NCBI GenBank assembly: GCA_964350315.1
Contig: CAYGJD010000009.1
Coordinates: 11,671 to 75,670 of the forward strand
From: JAJZEO01 sp964350315
Lineage (GTDB): Bacteria; Chlamydiota; Chlamydiia; Chlamydiales; 2-12-FULL-49-11
Direction of reading: 5' to 3'
Length of the DNA: 64,000 nt
In this document: positions 54,479-63,425 of the stretch, in pieces
How positions within the stretch are numbered: position 1 is the stretch's first letter
How the letters are laid out: each line of letters opens with the position of its first letter
The notes under the pieces: generated by a model
The model's database searches: none
Seen by the model: the letters and a program-made list of their open reading frames with translations, nothing else
What the model was told of the DNA's origin: nothing
Position numbers and translations under genes: made by a program

Positions 54479-54594
54479 TTTTCCTCCAACTTTAAAAAAA
54501 AACCTTCCCCTCTAAAGGCAAAGATCGACAAAAAACAGAGTTGAATTTACAATGATATTGTTTAGTAGAATAATTTGGAAGGATGGAGACTGCA

Positions 54595-55686
54595 ATGGTA
54601 CAATCTTTAACATTTACGAGAATATTGTTTGGCGCATTAAGCGTAATATTCATGATTACTTATATGATTTCTTATCCTGTCGGCTCTACAACTATGAAAA
54701 TACTCACTGGAGCTTGTCTCGGCGGAAGCTTTACATTGCTCCTCATTGGTATAGACACCTTTATTCGCAAATTCAATTTAAAAACCTTCAATATTGTTAT
54801 CCTTGGTCTTTTTCTTGGCTACTTAATGGGACAAGCTCTAGTATTAACTTTTGGTGCCATCGTCCAAATAGGAATGGGATCTGGTTCATTATCATCGGCA
54901 ACAATTGATATCGCAAAAATAGCCTTATTTCTCGTTGGTTGTTACTTAGGAACTATTTTAACGATCCGTTTTTCTGAAGAAATCTACCTATCGATTCCTT
55001 TTGTTCGCTTTACAAAATCAACCCACAATAAAAAAGACCTTGTTATCGACTACAACGCTGTATGCGATCCTAGAATCGTAGATTTTTTATCAAGCGGTGT
55101 CTTAAACAGCTGTATTATCCTCCCTCAATTTATAGTAAAAGAACTCTATAGACAAGCAGATGGGGCTGATGAAACAACAAAAGCACGCGTGCGTAAAGGT
55201 CTTGATGTAGTTAAAAAACTTGAAACTATGAAATCTCTTGGCCTCAGATATGATGAAACTGACTTCCCAGAAATGAATGATGTATCACAAAAATCTATAC
55301 GGTTGGCTAGAATGACCAACGCAAATATCCTAACTTCAGAAGTAAATAGAACTCACTCTCTTCAATCTGATGAGACTTTGTACATCAATCTAAATAGCCT
55401 TTCAAACGTCCTAAAGCCTGTTACTCCCCCTGGTGAAACTATCTCAATTAAAGTTCAACGGTATGGAAAAGAACCAAAACAAGGCGTTGGATACCTAGAT
55501 GACGGCACAATGGTCGTTATTAACAACGGAGGAGAGTATATCGGTGAACAAATCGATACTCAAGTCATCTCAGTCAAGCAAACATCAGCTGGTAGAATTA
55601 TCTTCACTAACGCACTTGTAGAAGAACAAAGCTATTCATCAGTTGGGGCTTCTTATGAGAATCAATCAATGTATGATCACGAATAG
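54595..55686 (+). CDS. PIN-TRAM domain membrane protein (YacL-like)
   Basis: 363 residues from ATG at 54595, preceded at good distance by GGAG (54585-54588); the ATG at 54583 has a GGAAGG with zero spacing and is less likely. Four N-terminal membrane helices (up to about 125), then a PIN nuclease domain (VIDYNAVCDPRIVDFL, IVKELYRQAD, ANILTSE with Glu in place of the usual Asp) and a C-terminal TRAM domain (GVGYLDDGTMVVINNGG). Homologues are predicted membrane-bound RNases. Followed by acpS 11 bases downstream. Confidence 0.87.
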   Translation: MVQSLTFTRILFGALSVIFMITYMISYPVGSTTMKILTGACLGGSFTLLLIGIDTFIRKFNLKTFNIVILGLFLGYLMGQALVLTFGAIVQIGMGSGSLSSATIDIAKIALFLVGCYLGTILTIRFSEEIYLSIPFVRFTKSTHNKKDLVIDYNAVCDPRIVDFLSSGVLNSCIILPQFIVKELYRQADGADETTKARVRKGLDVVKKLETMKSLGLRYDETDFPEMNDVSQKSIRLARMTNANILTSEVNRTHSLQSDETLYINLNSLSNVLKPVTPPGETISIKVQRYGKEPKQGVGYLDDGTMVVINNGGEYIGEQIDTQVISVKQTSAGRIIFTNALVEEQSYSSVGASYENQSMYDHE

Positions 55687-55697
55687 ATAAACGACTT

Positions 55698-56096
55698 ATG
55701 TTAAAAACTAGCGAAACAATTATTGGAATCGGCACTGACATCATTGAAATTGAACGTTTTAAAATCGCTATGCACAAATATGGTCCGCGCTTTTTAGATA
55801 AACTTTTCTCAAAAAGGGAACAAGACCATTGTCTAAAGTATACAGAGCCAGAACGCAGGTTTGCTGCTCGCTTCTCCGCAAAGGAAGCAATTGTAAAGGC
55901 TCTTGGAGTTGGCTTTGGTAAAGCAATCGGATTTCAAGATATCGAGATCCTGAACAAACCTGGAGGGCAACCTCAGGCAATTCTTTCCCAAAAATGCCAA
56001 GAACATTTCAATAACCCAACACTTCACCTATCCATATCTCATTCACGTGACTATGCGACAGCATCTGTAATTGCAACACAAAAAGAAAACAGCTAG
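55698..56096 (+). CDS. acpS: Holo-[acyl-carrier-protein] synthase
   Basis: 132 residues. GIGTDIIEIERF (metal-binding Asp) and RFSAKEAIVKALGVGF (Glu) are the AcpS signatures; LHLSISHSRDYATASVIA closes the fold. It attaches 4'-phosphopantetheine to AcpP, encoded near the end of the window. Probably in one operon with the PIN-TRAM gene. Confidence 0.95.
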   Translation: MLKTSETIIGIGTDIIEIERFKIAMHKYGPRFLDKLFSKREQDHCLKYTEPERRFAARFSAKEAIVKALGVGFGKAIGFQDIEILNKPGGQPQAILSQKCQEHFNNPTLHLSISHSRDYATASVIATQKENS

Positions 56097-56135
56097 CTGC
56101 ATATCACCGTAAACTCTAAAAGCATCTATTTAGAA

Positions 56136-56969
56136 CTAGAAAGAAAATGGATAATCATACGTCAACATAAAAGCATTGTAAGAATCGGGAAAGGCTCTTG
56201 CAAAAGGTCTATTGACATACTTGAAAGAGAGAATTCCCCATATTTTAGATTGATAGCCAAAATGGGCGTATATGTCTACTGACTGGTGTTTAATGCGAGC
56301 ATAAGAGTTGAATTGGTCTACGTTTATAGACTTTTGGGGCCCGGTACCAAAATACCCTTCAACACCTCCCCCTAAGATATAGTTCGTATATGTACGCCCT
56401 TCAACGCTAAAATCAAAGCGTCCCCACGGATATCCTGTATTTGCTTGTCCTAAAGCACCCCATAAAAATGTTCGACAAAACCAGTTATAGTTTTTAGAGA
56501 ATTCTTTTCCAATTGCACCAAAGATTTCAAAGTTAGAAATATTATGGTATGTTGTTGCAACGTCTGAAAGTCTATTTTTGAGAACAAAACGATAGTTAAA
56601 TCCCCAGTAGGCACTAATCCAATCTCCTTGAACATCATTAAAAAACTGCTTCCTTACTTGAGCAGCTAATGCTTCTAAATTGAACTTTTTCATTGTAGTC
56701 TTAAAGAAATTGATTTGTATTTGAGCATCAAATGAATCAGAAAAAGGCGCAAGAAGAAACATTTGCCAATCAAAGTTTGTTGATCCGTATCCAATAGGAT
56801 TATACCCATTTTGGACATCTGAAAAAAAACTCGGCGTAATATTCGTCCCCACATGAAATTCATAAGGAGGATAAAACCACGGCTTTCTTTCAAGATCGGC
56901 ATTTAACTGGCTAATGCTTAGTAAAAGAAAACTAAAAAGAAGAGTTAATGTCCATTTTTGCTCTTGCAT
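56136..56969 (-). CDS. Outer-membrane beta-barrel type protein
   Basis: 277 residues with a signal peptide (about 1-24, TLTLLFSFLLLSISQLNA). The mature part is rich in Tyr/Phe/Trp and Asn with strand-like alternation (NYILGGGVEGYFGTG, SVDIYAHFGYQSKIWG), ending MLTYDYPFSF with a terminal Phe. No family recognised. It starts 25 bases inside the end of trxB, so it is co-transcribed with it. Confidence 0.65.
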   Translation of the reverse strand: MQEQKWTLTLLFSFLLLSISQLNADLERKPWFYPPYEFHVGTNITPSFFSDVQNGYNPIGYGSTNFDWQMFLLAPFSDSFDAQIQINFFKTTMKKFNLEALAAQVRKQFFNDVQGDWISAYWGFNYRFVLKNRLSDVATTYHNISNFEIFGAIGKEFSKNYNWFCRTFLWGALGQANTGYPWGRFDFSVEGRTYTNYILGGGVEGYFGTGPQKSINVDQFNSYARIKHQSVDIYAHFGYQSKIWGILSFKYVNRPFARAFPDSYNAFMLTYDYPFSF

Positions 56970-57955
56970 TTATCCAAACCTGCCTTGCTTTTGTCTCCAT
57001 CCCCAGATGCAGCACTTTCCAACTCGCTCTTCCACTTCTCCATATCCAAAGCAGCCATACAGCCCATTCCTGCAGCTGTAATCGCTTGCTTGTATCTTTT
57101 GTCAGTTACATCACCTGCGACAAAAACACCTTCAACAGACGTTTGTGAAGTGCCATTTTTACGAACAACATAACCCTCTTGATCCAATTCAACCTGACCT
57201 TTCAAAAAGCCTGTGCTTGGATTGTGCCCCAACCCATAAAAAACACCACTAACTTTTAATTCCATTGTTTCCAAAGAATCTGAATTTTTCAGAAGCAATG
57301 AATTTACAAGCCCGTCTCCTCTAATTTCGTTTACAACATGATTAAAAACAATCTCAATTTTCTTATGATTTTTCACACGTTCAGCCATGATTTTTGAAGC
57401 ACGAAACTCGTTTCTTCTTAGAACCAAATAAACTTTGCTAGCAAATTTTGTTAAAAAAATTGCCTCTTCACAAGCTGAGTCACCTCCACCAATAACAGCT
57501 AATTCCTTATTCCGAAAAAGTGGTAATGCTCCATCGCAAACAGCACAAGCACTAACTCCCTTTCCCCAAAACTCTATATCTCCAGTAACTCCATCAAGTC
57601 TTTTTGCATAAGCTCCTGTACAAACAATGATTGAGTTTGTCTGCATATACGTGTTTGTTCCACGAACAACAAATGGTTTCTTTGATAAATCGACCTCTAG
57701 AACATCTTCTTCTACAAAAGTTACATCATAATTTCTCACTTGCATTTCCATTGCGACCATTAACTCTGGACCAGTGATCCCTGTAGGAAACCCTGGATAG
57801 TTCTCAACCTCTGTTGTAAGGGTAAGCTGTCCGCCCCGTGCTCCACCTTGAACTTGTCCTGTATACACAACTGGCTTCATCTGGGCTCTTGCAAGATAAA
57901 GCAGTGCCGTCCAGGCCGCTGGCCCCGAACCGATAACTATGACTTCTTGTATCAT
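56945..57955 (-). CDS. trxB: Thioredoxin reductase
   Basis: 336 residues. N-terminal FAD motif VIGSGPAAWTALLYLARA, redox-active CAVCDGA (Cys pair), NADPH motif VIGGGDSACEEA, C-terminal FAD motif GVFVAGDVTDKRYKQAITA. It keeps thioredoxin reduced. A polar C-terminal extension of about 25 residues (ESAASGDGDKSKAG) is unusual. The preceding 58.0 kb gap separates it from potA. Confidence 0.95.
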   Translation of the reverse strand: MIQEVIVIGSGPAAWTALLYLARAQMKPVVYTGQVQGGARGGQLTLTTEVENYPGFPTGITGPELMVAMEMQVRNYDVTFVEEDVLEVDLSKKPFVVRGTNTYMQTNSIIVCTGAYAKRLDGVTGDIEFWGKGVSACAVCDGALPLFRNKELAVIGGGDSACEEAIFLTKFASKVYLVLRRNEFRASKIMAERVKNHKKIEIVFNHVVNEIRGDGLVNSLLLKNSDSLETMELKVSGVFYGLGHNPSTGFLKGQVELDQEGYVVRKNGTSQTSVEGVFVAGDVTDKRYKQAITAAGMGCMAALDMEKWKSELESAASGDGDKSKAGLDKCKSKNGH

Positions 57956-58131
57956 TTATTCTACCTATTTTAACTTCTGAGTGATCATCCATTTTTAAAA
58001 AAAAAGATGAAAAAAGCAAGGTTTACCAAAAAAAACTCTCATTTGGCTGTTTAGATAGCTATAAAATATCAATCATATTAGAATAATCATTCAAAACATG
58101 AGGTTCCAACACGCAAAGTAGGGGTTTGTGC

Positions 58132-59226
58132 ATGAAAAGCATAAGACTTGAAAATGTGACCAAGTCAAAAAAAGGTCATCTAATTCTCGACAAGGTTTCG
58201 CTTGAAATTCCCCTAGGAGAATTTTTCGCACTTCTCGGCCCTTCAGGATGTGGTAAAACCACACTTTTACGACTCATATCTGGGCTTGAGCGAGTCGATA
58301 GTGGTAAAATTTTTCTTGGATCGACTGAAATTACTTATCAACCAGTTCATAAAAGAAAAATTAACGTTATTTTTCAAAATTATGCTTTATTTCCTCACCT
58401 TTCAGTCTTCGATAACGTAGCTTATGCCCTTACAATCGCTAAGGTTTCTAAAGAAGAAATAGAATATAAAGTTCACAAACTACTTAAAGCCTTTCACCTC
58501 ACAGAGCAAACACTAAAAAGACCCTCTGAGCTCTCAGGAGGCCAACAGCAACGAGTAGCCATCGCAAGAGCCATAATCGGAGAGCCTGAAGTGCTTTTGC
58601 TAGATGAACCGCTTGCCGCACTTGACTTCAAATTACGTGAAAAAATGCTGATCGAATTGATCGACCTGCAAGATAAATTGAATACCACGTTTGTTTATGT
58701 TACTCATGATCAATTTGAGGCCTTAACGGTTGCAGACCATATGGCCATCATGAACCATCAAGGCAATATTGCTCAGATTGGCACACCACAAGAAATTTAC
58801 GAATTCCCCAATTCAACTTTTGTTGCCCAGTTTGTTGGAAGCACAAACATATTTGAAGGCACGCTTGTTTCAGATGGAAAAGAAGCTAAATTCTCTGTAA
58901 ACGATTTGGGCTCATTCTTTGTACTTCCTCACTCCTCAAAAAAAGCAATCGTCTGCGGACCTAAAGAAGCAGTTATGAGCATTAGACCTGAAAAGATCTA
59001 TATCTCAAAAGAACCTGTTGAAAACTTTTCTAACGCTCTAAAAGGATCTGTTCATTCTATTGTCTATAACGGCCGTTCTACTTTATATGAAGTCATACTG
59101 CCGAACTCAAAAAAAATACAAATCTTTGAACAAAATGAAGAGCATTTCCCTAAGGAAGATATCGACTATGATGATGAAGTCTTCCTCTACTGGCAGAAAG
59201 AAAACGTACAACTGCTAGAGGTTTAA
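58132..59226 (+). CDS. potA: Spermidine/putrescine ABC transporter ATPase
   Basis: 364 residues from ATG at 58132 (AGGGG seven bases upstream; a TTG at 58126 would add two residues). Walker A LLGPSGCGKTTLLRL, Q-loop NVIFQNYALFPHLSVF, signature LSGGQQQRVAIARA, Walker B EVLLLDEPLAALD, then a C-terminal TOBE domain. It drives polyamine uptake. First gene of potABCD. Confidence 0.94.
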   Translation: MKSIRLENVTKSKKGHLILDKVSLEIPLGEFFALLGPSGCGKTTLLRLISGLERVDSGKIFLGSTEITYQPVHKRKINVIFQNYALFPHLSVFDNVAYALTIAKVSKEEIEYKVHKLLKAFHLTEQTLKRPSELSGGQQQRVAIARAIIGEPEVLLLDEPLAALDFKLREKMLIELIDLQDKLNTTFVYVTHDQFEALTVADHMAIMNHQGNIAQIGTPQEIYEFPNSTFVAQFVGSTNIFEGTLVSDGKEAKFSVNDLGSFFVLPHSSKKAIVCGPKEAVMSIRPEKIYISKEPVENFSNALKGSVHSIVYNGRSTLYEVILPNSKKIQIFEQNEEHFPKEDIDYDDEVFLYWQKENVQLLEV

Positions 59227-59227
59227 T

Positions 59228-60157
59228 GTGGACAAGACAACTGAAATTGCACTTCCTCTGCCTAAAAAGAAACGATCAACTAGATCCCGCTTTCTTAAGC
59301 CTTTAAAAAAGGAATTTGCTTTTGCTATTGGATCTATACCCTTCGTTTGGCAATTTCTATTTTTTTTCGTCCCTTTTGTTACAATTGTTCTAACAAGTAT
59401 CACAATTTTTGATGAATCAGGGAAGTTCCTCTCTCTTTCTCTTGATGCTTTTTCTCATATTTTCACTTTGAATTATTTTTATATCGCCCTCAATTCACTC
59501 ACCCTTGCAGGTTGCACTACAGTCCTTACACTGTTGTTGGGCTTCCCTTTAGCATACTATATGGCTTTTCATTCTGGCAGACTTAAGCAAATCCTTCTTT
59601 TTCTACTAATTATTCCCTTTTGGACAAATTTTATCCTGCATATCTATGCTTGGTTTTTCGTTCTTGAGAAAAATGGATTTCTGAATAACGTACTACTGTC
59701 TGTAGGCTTAATTTCAAAGCCTCTCCATGTGCTAAACTCCTATTTTGCAATCTTGCTTATGATGATCTATTTTTACCTACCCTTCATGGTTCTCCCCCTT
59801 TACTCTTCGCTTGAGCGGTTTGATGCAAAACTTTTTGAAGCATCACTTGATTTAGGAGCTAACAAATTTCAAACATTTTGCAGAATCCTCCTCCCCATCA
59901 TGAAAAAGGCTATTAAAGCTGGTATTTTCCTTGTTTTTATCCCTGCTTTTGGAGAATTTGTGATTCCTGAATTAATGGGCGGAGACAAAATTGCATATGT
60001 AGGCAGCGTAATCTCGCTTTATGTTCTTGGAAAAACCACACTAACATATGGCCTCGCCTTTACCATATTATGTACCTTTTTTCTGATCATCACTTTGTTT
60101 ATCGTTAACTACGCAATAGAACGCCTTGCCCGCTCTCTTGCAAGGGGAAGCGCATGA
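59228..60157 (+). CDS. potB: Polyamine ABC transporter permease
   Basis: 309 residues from GTG at 59228 (GAGG six bases upstream). Six membrane helices and the permease EAA-type loop EASLDLGANKFQTFCRILLP, which contacts PotA. An extra 35-residue basic N-terminus (PLPKKKRSTRSRFLKPLKK) precedes the first helix. It overlaps potC (ATGA). Confidence 0.92.
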   Translation: MDKTTEIALPLPKKKRSTRSRFLKPLKKEFAFAIGSIPFVWQFLFFFVPFVTIVLTSITIFDESGKFLSLSLDAFSHIFTLNYFYIALNSLTLAGCTTVLTLLLGFPLAYYMAFHSGRLKQILLFLLIIPFWTNFILHIYAWFFVLEKNGFLNNVLLSVGLISKPLHVLNSYFAILLMMIYFYLPFMVLPLYSSLERFDAKLFEASLDLGANKFQTFCRILLPIMKKAIKAGIFLVFIPAFGEFVIPELMGGDKIAYVGSVISLYVLGKTTLTYGLAFTILCTFFLIITLFIVNYAIERLARSLARGSA

Positions 60158-60948
60158 TTAATAGTGGAAGAAGAAGAAGACCCCGTATAATTGGCTCATT
60201 GTTTACCTTCCTAATGTTCGCTTTCCTCTATTTTCCTATCGTGATTTTAATCATTTTTTCATTCAACTCACGTTCATTTCCAGCTCCATGGCACACCTTT
60301 ACTTTCCAATGGTATTCTCAGCTATTTTCTGAAAGAGAACTATGGACCTCTTTTCTAAATTCATCGATTGTTGCATTCTCTTCGACATCTCTTTGCATAG
60401 TGCTCACATGCTTCATGCTCTTTTTTCTTTCAAGAGGAGGAAAAATTGACCGTATGATGAACATGTTCTATCTTAATATCGTCATTCCGGAAACAATCTT
60501 AGGAGTAGCACTTCTTAGTTTTTTCTCGCTAATGAACATCCCTCTGGGGCTTATGACCATTATTATCGCCCATTCGATTGTTGGACTCGGCTTTACGATT
60601 CCTATTGCCTTTGTTCGATTTGGAGAACTTGATCCAACTATTTTTGAAGCATCAAGAGTTGTAGGGGCTACAGCTACACAAACTTTTTTTAAAATTGTAC
60701 TACCTCTTATGAAGCCAGTATTAATAACTTCAAGCTTGATGATCTTTACTATTTCATTTGATGACTTTGTCCTGTCCTATTTTTGCACCGGCGCTGGCAC
60801 TCAAACTCTCTCCCTTTTTCTAATCTCATCGATTAGATACGGAATCTCACCTGTTGTTAATGCTCTTGCATCAATCCTGCTTATTTTTACTCTAACTTTG
60901 GTTACAATTTACTTTTCAGTTGGGAAAAGAGCACGGAGGATCCTGTAG
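60154..60948 (+). CDS. potC: Polyamine ABC transporter permease
   Basis: 264 residues, six helices, with the EAA loop EASRVVGATATQTFFKIVLP. N-terminus MINSGRRRRPRIIGSLF is very basic. It starts inside the potB stop and its TAG abuts potD. Confidence 0.92.
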   Translation: MINSGRRRRPRIIGSLFTFLMFAFLYFPIVILIIFSFNSRSFPAPWHTFTFQWYSQLFSERELWTSFLNSSIVAFSSTSLCIVLTCFMLFFLSRGGKIDRMMNMFYLNIVIPETILGVALLSFFSLMNIPLGLMTIIIAHSIVGLGFTIPIAFVRFGELDPTIFEASRVVGATATQTFFKIVLPLMKPVLITSSLMIFTISFDDFVLSYFCTGAGTQTLSLFLISSIRYGISPVVNALASILLIFTLTLVTIYFSVGKRARRIL

Positions 60949-62016
60949 ATGAAAAAAACAATTGCAAGATGTTTTCTTTTACTCTCTTCCGCAATCATAA
61001 TAGTTTTCCTACTCTCTATTCCATTTCTTCCTATCTTTAAAAAACACCACGCTAAAGAATTGAATGTCTTTGTTTGGGGTGCTTTTTTATCTCCTGATGT
61101 CATTTCTGAATTTGAGCACAAATATAAAACAAAAATAAACATACAGGTTTCATCAAACAACGAAGAATTACTTAGTAAAGTTAAAAACGCTAAGCCAGAT
61201 GAGTTTGACATTATATTTGCCTCAGACTATGCGATAAAAGTATTAAGAAATAACAACTTTCTAAAAGAACTCGATAAGAGTCAATTAGACTTCTTGGATA
61301 GGATCTCTCCCATTCTTAACAACCACACCTTTGATCCAGGAAACAAATATTCTATCCCCTATTCATGGGAAGTATTCGGTATCGCAGAAAACACAAAAAT
61401 GATAACTCCAGCAGAAACGCCTTCCTTAAGTCAGATTTTCAAGAAGAACAAAGACAATCGAACAGTTGCTATGATCCCAGAACCTGTAGAAGCATTCTCT
61501 ATTGCGGCTTACTATCTATTCAAAAAATCAGACAACCTTACTCAAGATGAAATCAGACAAACAAAAGAACTTTTAAGAAAGCAAAAAAAATGGGTCGAGG
61601 CATACGCTGACTACAGATCCAAATACCTTATTGCAACAGAGAATTGCCCCATTGGATTGGTTAAAAGTTCGTTTTATCCAGATATCGTAATAGAGAACCC
61701 AGAAGTTCTCTACCGCCTCCCAGTTGAAGGAACCTTTCTTTCCATAGAACATATTGTGATTCCTAAAGCATCAAAAAATGAAAAATCTGCATACCAATTC
61801 ATTAACCACATCTCCAAAAAAGAATCGATTCACGAATCTCTTAAGTTCTGCGCAATGTTTCCAGCTTGTTTTGATGCCGTAGAAAACTCTCTTTTAGATA
61901 CCCCAGAAATCCACGCTTTATTAGACGAAATCCTTGAAAGAAAGGATCTCGTCTTTTATGACTTTCATATGAAACCCTCAGAACTACGAGAGTCTTGGAT
62001 CTCAATAAAAAATTAA
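60949..62016 (+). CDS. potD: Polyamine-binding periplasmic protein
   Basis: 355 residues. ELNVFVWGAFLSPDVISEFE is the solute-binding-protein opening of the PotD family, followed by DIIFASDYAIKVLRNNNF and YSIPYSWEVFGIA. The N-terminal hydrophobic segment (about 7-28) has no lipobox Cys at the right place, so the protein is either anchored by its signal or released to the periplasm. Which polyamine it binds cannot be told. Confidence 0.9.
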   Translation: MKKTIARCFLLLSSAIIIVFLLSIPFLPIFKKHHAKELNVFVWGAFLSPDVISEFEHKYKTKINIQVSSNNEELLSKVKNAKPDEFDIIFASDYAIKVLRNNNFLKELDKSQLDFLDRISPILNNHTFDPGNKYSIPYSWEVFGIAENTKMITPAETPSLSQIFKKNKDNRTVAMIPEPVEAFSIAAYYLFKKSDNLTQDEIRQTKELLRKQKKWVEAYADYRSKYLIATENCPIGLVKSSFYPDIVIENPEVLYRLPVEGTFLSIEHIVIPKASKNEKSAYQFINHISKKESIHESLKFCAMFPACFDAVENSLLDTPEIHALLDEILERKDLVFYDFHMKPSELRESWISIKN

Positions 62017-62018
62017 TT

Positions 62019-63056
62019 TTACTCTCCTCTCCAGACATCAAACTCTTCAGCAGTGATAACAGGCGTATCACTTGATGATCTTTCTGGCGGTCTTTGATAA
62101 GGGTGCGCTCTTGGGCTACCAGCGGTAATGTGTTCTGCACGACGCGATACTCCTCGCGCCCTGCCTCTAGAACTTGCTCCTCTACCTCTGGAAATTGCCC
62201 CCCAACTTCCTCTCATCCAAACACCACCTCTTGCACGCCTTCTTGCTTCATCTGCATCAAATTCATCAGTTTCCGCCTCTGAACTAGAACTTGGACTTTC
62301 AATTTCTGCATCATCACCTGGTGCCGCAGCAGCTCCACCTTGACCAATAGCCAGAGCAGGAATCCTTGAAGAAATTATTGGAAGAATCTCTTCTGCGGTC
62401 ATACGAACTAAACGGGCATATTCTGAGACAAACGGTTGAACTTCTGCTCCAATTGCTCCTCTATTCATGCCACCGCCATCAAACAATGCTACTAATCTAT
62501 CTGTCAAATCGACTTCTATCATGTTAGTTCTTCCGGGTTCGTTTGACACTTGTAATCTGCTAAACGCAGAAATAACTCTAAGGACTCCATCATTGTATTC
62601 TAAAACTTGTTCAACAAGAGAACACCTTCCTCTAGGAGCACCATAAAGGTTTAGTGGAATATCTAAAAAACCTGGCATTTCTTGCGATGCTCTTACCAAA
62701 AAAATTAAGGGGTCAAATGGAATTCTAATCATCGCCAGATCATCTTCATTTGTCGTTAATTCAATTCTATCCATAACTCCCGTAATATCCGGATCACCTG
62801 GCATAAAGGAATTTCCCATTTGTCTAAGTTGAGTCTGTACAAAGAAAGCAACTTGCTGGTTATCACAAACAATATCTACTTCTCGAATCGATAAATTTGA
62901 TGGGTATGCTGGGTAGAACCCTATCTGATCTCTGCGTCTTATTCTATCTAATAAAAGCTGTTTTTCCTGACCCAAAGGCGCTAGACATTCACCTCCTTCG
63001 GTTTTAAATACATCTGCAAACACAGCATTAAGCTCATGCCAAAATGAAAACTGCAT
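62019..63056 (-). CDS. Unrecognised protein with Ser/acidic tract and RG-rich C-terminal region
   Basis: 345 residues from ATG at 63056; a GGAG six bases upstream decides this start over a TTG at 63068. The first 240 residues are a globular region without a known family (LAMIRIPFDPLIFLVRASQ; IEVDLTDRLVALFDGGG). Next comes a Ser/Glu/Asp-rich tract (about 247-271, ESPSSSSEAETDEFDADEA), then an Arg/Gly region (272-306: RARGGVWMRGSWGAIS, then RGRGASSRGRARG), much like eukaryotic RGG/GAR proteins. This arrangement is suggestive of a secreted, nucleic-acid-binding protein, but no secretion signal is identifiable. Confidence 0.75.
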   Translation of the reverse strand: MQFSFWHELNAVFADVFKTEGGECLAPLGQEKQLLLDRIRRRDQIGFYPAYPSNLSIREVDIVCDNQQVAFFVQTQLRQMGNSFMPGDPDITGVMDRIELTTNEDDLAMIRIPFDPLIFLVRASQEMPGFLDIPLNLYGAPRGRCSLVEQVLEYNDGVLRVISAFSRLQVSNEPGRTNMIEVDLTDRLVALFDGGGMNRGAIGAEVQPFVSEYARLVRMTAEEILPIISSRIPALAIGQGGAAAAPGDDAEIESPSSSSEAETDEFDADEARRRARGGVWMRGSWGAISRGRGASSRGRARGVSRRAEHITAGSPRAHPYQRPPERSSSDTPVITAEEFDVWRGE

Positions 63057-63138
63057 ATTTTTCTCCAATTATTAATTAATAAAAAAGGAGGAACATTATA
63101 TTCCTCCTACAAATGAAACTAGTACACCTAAAGTAATA

Positions 63139-63384
63139 TTAGGTCGGCACTTCAGTTTTTTTCTTTTTAATGAATCTAATCACATCGCCAACAGTCTTTA
63201 ATTCTGTTGCTTCTTCTTCTGAAATTTCAAGATCAAGCTTCTCTTCAAAAGTCATGATTAGTTCTGTCTGGTCTAAAGAGTCTGCATTCAGATCCTCAAC
63301 AAATTTCTTCTCATCTGTCACTTCCTCAGGATCAACTCCTAATTGCTCGACGACGATATCAACAATTTCCTGTTCTAAACTCAT
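63139..63384 (-). CDS. acpP: Acyl carrier protein
   Basis: 81 residues. The phosphopantetheine site is LNADSLDQTELIM (Ser in DSL). Highly acidic with a Lys-rich tail (FIKKKKTE). It carries growing fatty acids and is charged by AcpS. It follows fabG by 41 bases on the minus strand, the usual gene order. Confidence 0.96.
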   Translation of the reverse strand: MSLEQEIVDIVVEQLGVDPEEVTDEKKFVEDLNADSLDQTELIMTFEEKLDLEISEEEATELKTVGDVIRFIKKKKTEVPT

Positions 63385-63425
63385 AGTTTCATACCTTCTT
63401 TTGTTAATGTTTAATTTTCTAGTCT

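Noticed and set aside
54552..54908. 118-residue plus-strand frame overlapping the PIN-TRAM gene
   Set aside because: Shadow of the real frame, which has clear TRAM and PIN motifs; the shadow product has no recognisable features.
62128..62343. Pro/Leu/Ala-rich plus-strand frames opposite the RG-rich protein
   Set aside because: Produced by the reverse complement of Arg/Gly/Ser codons.
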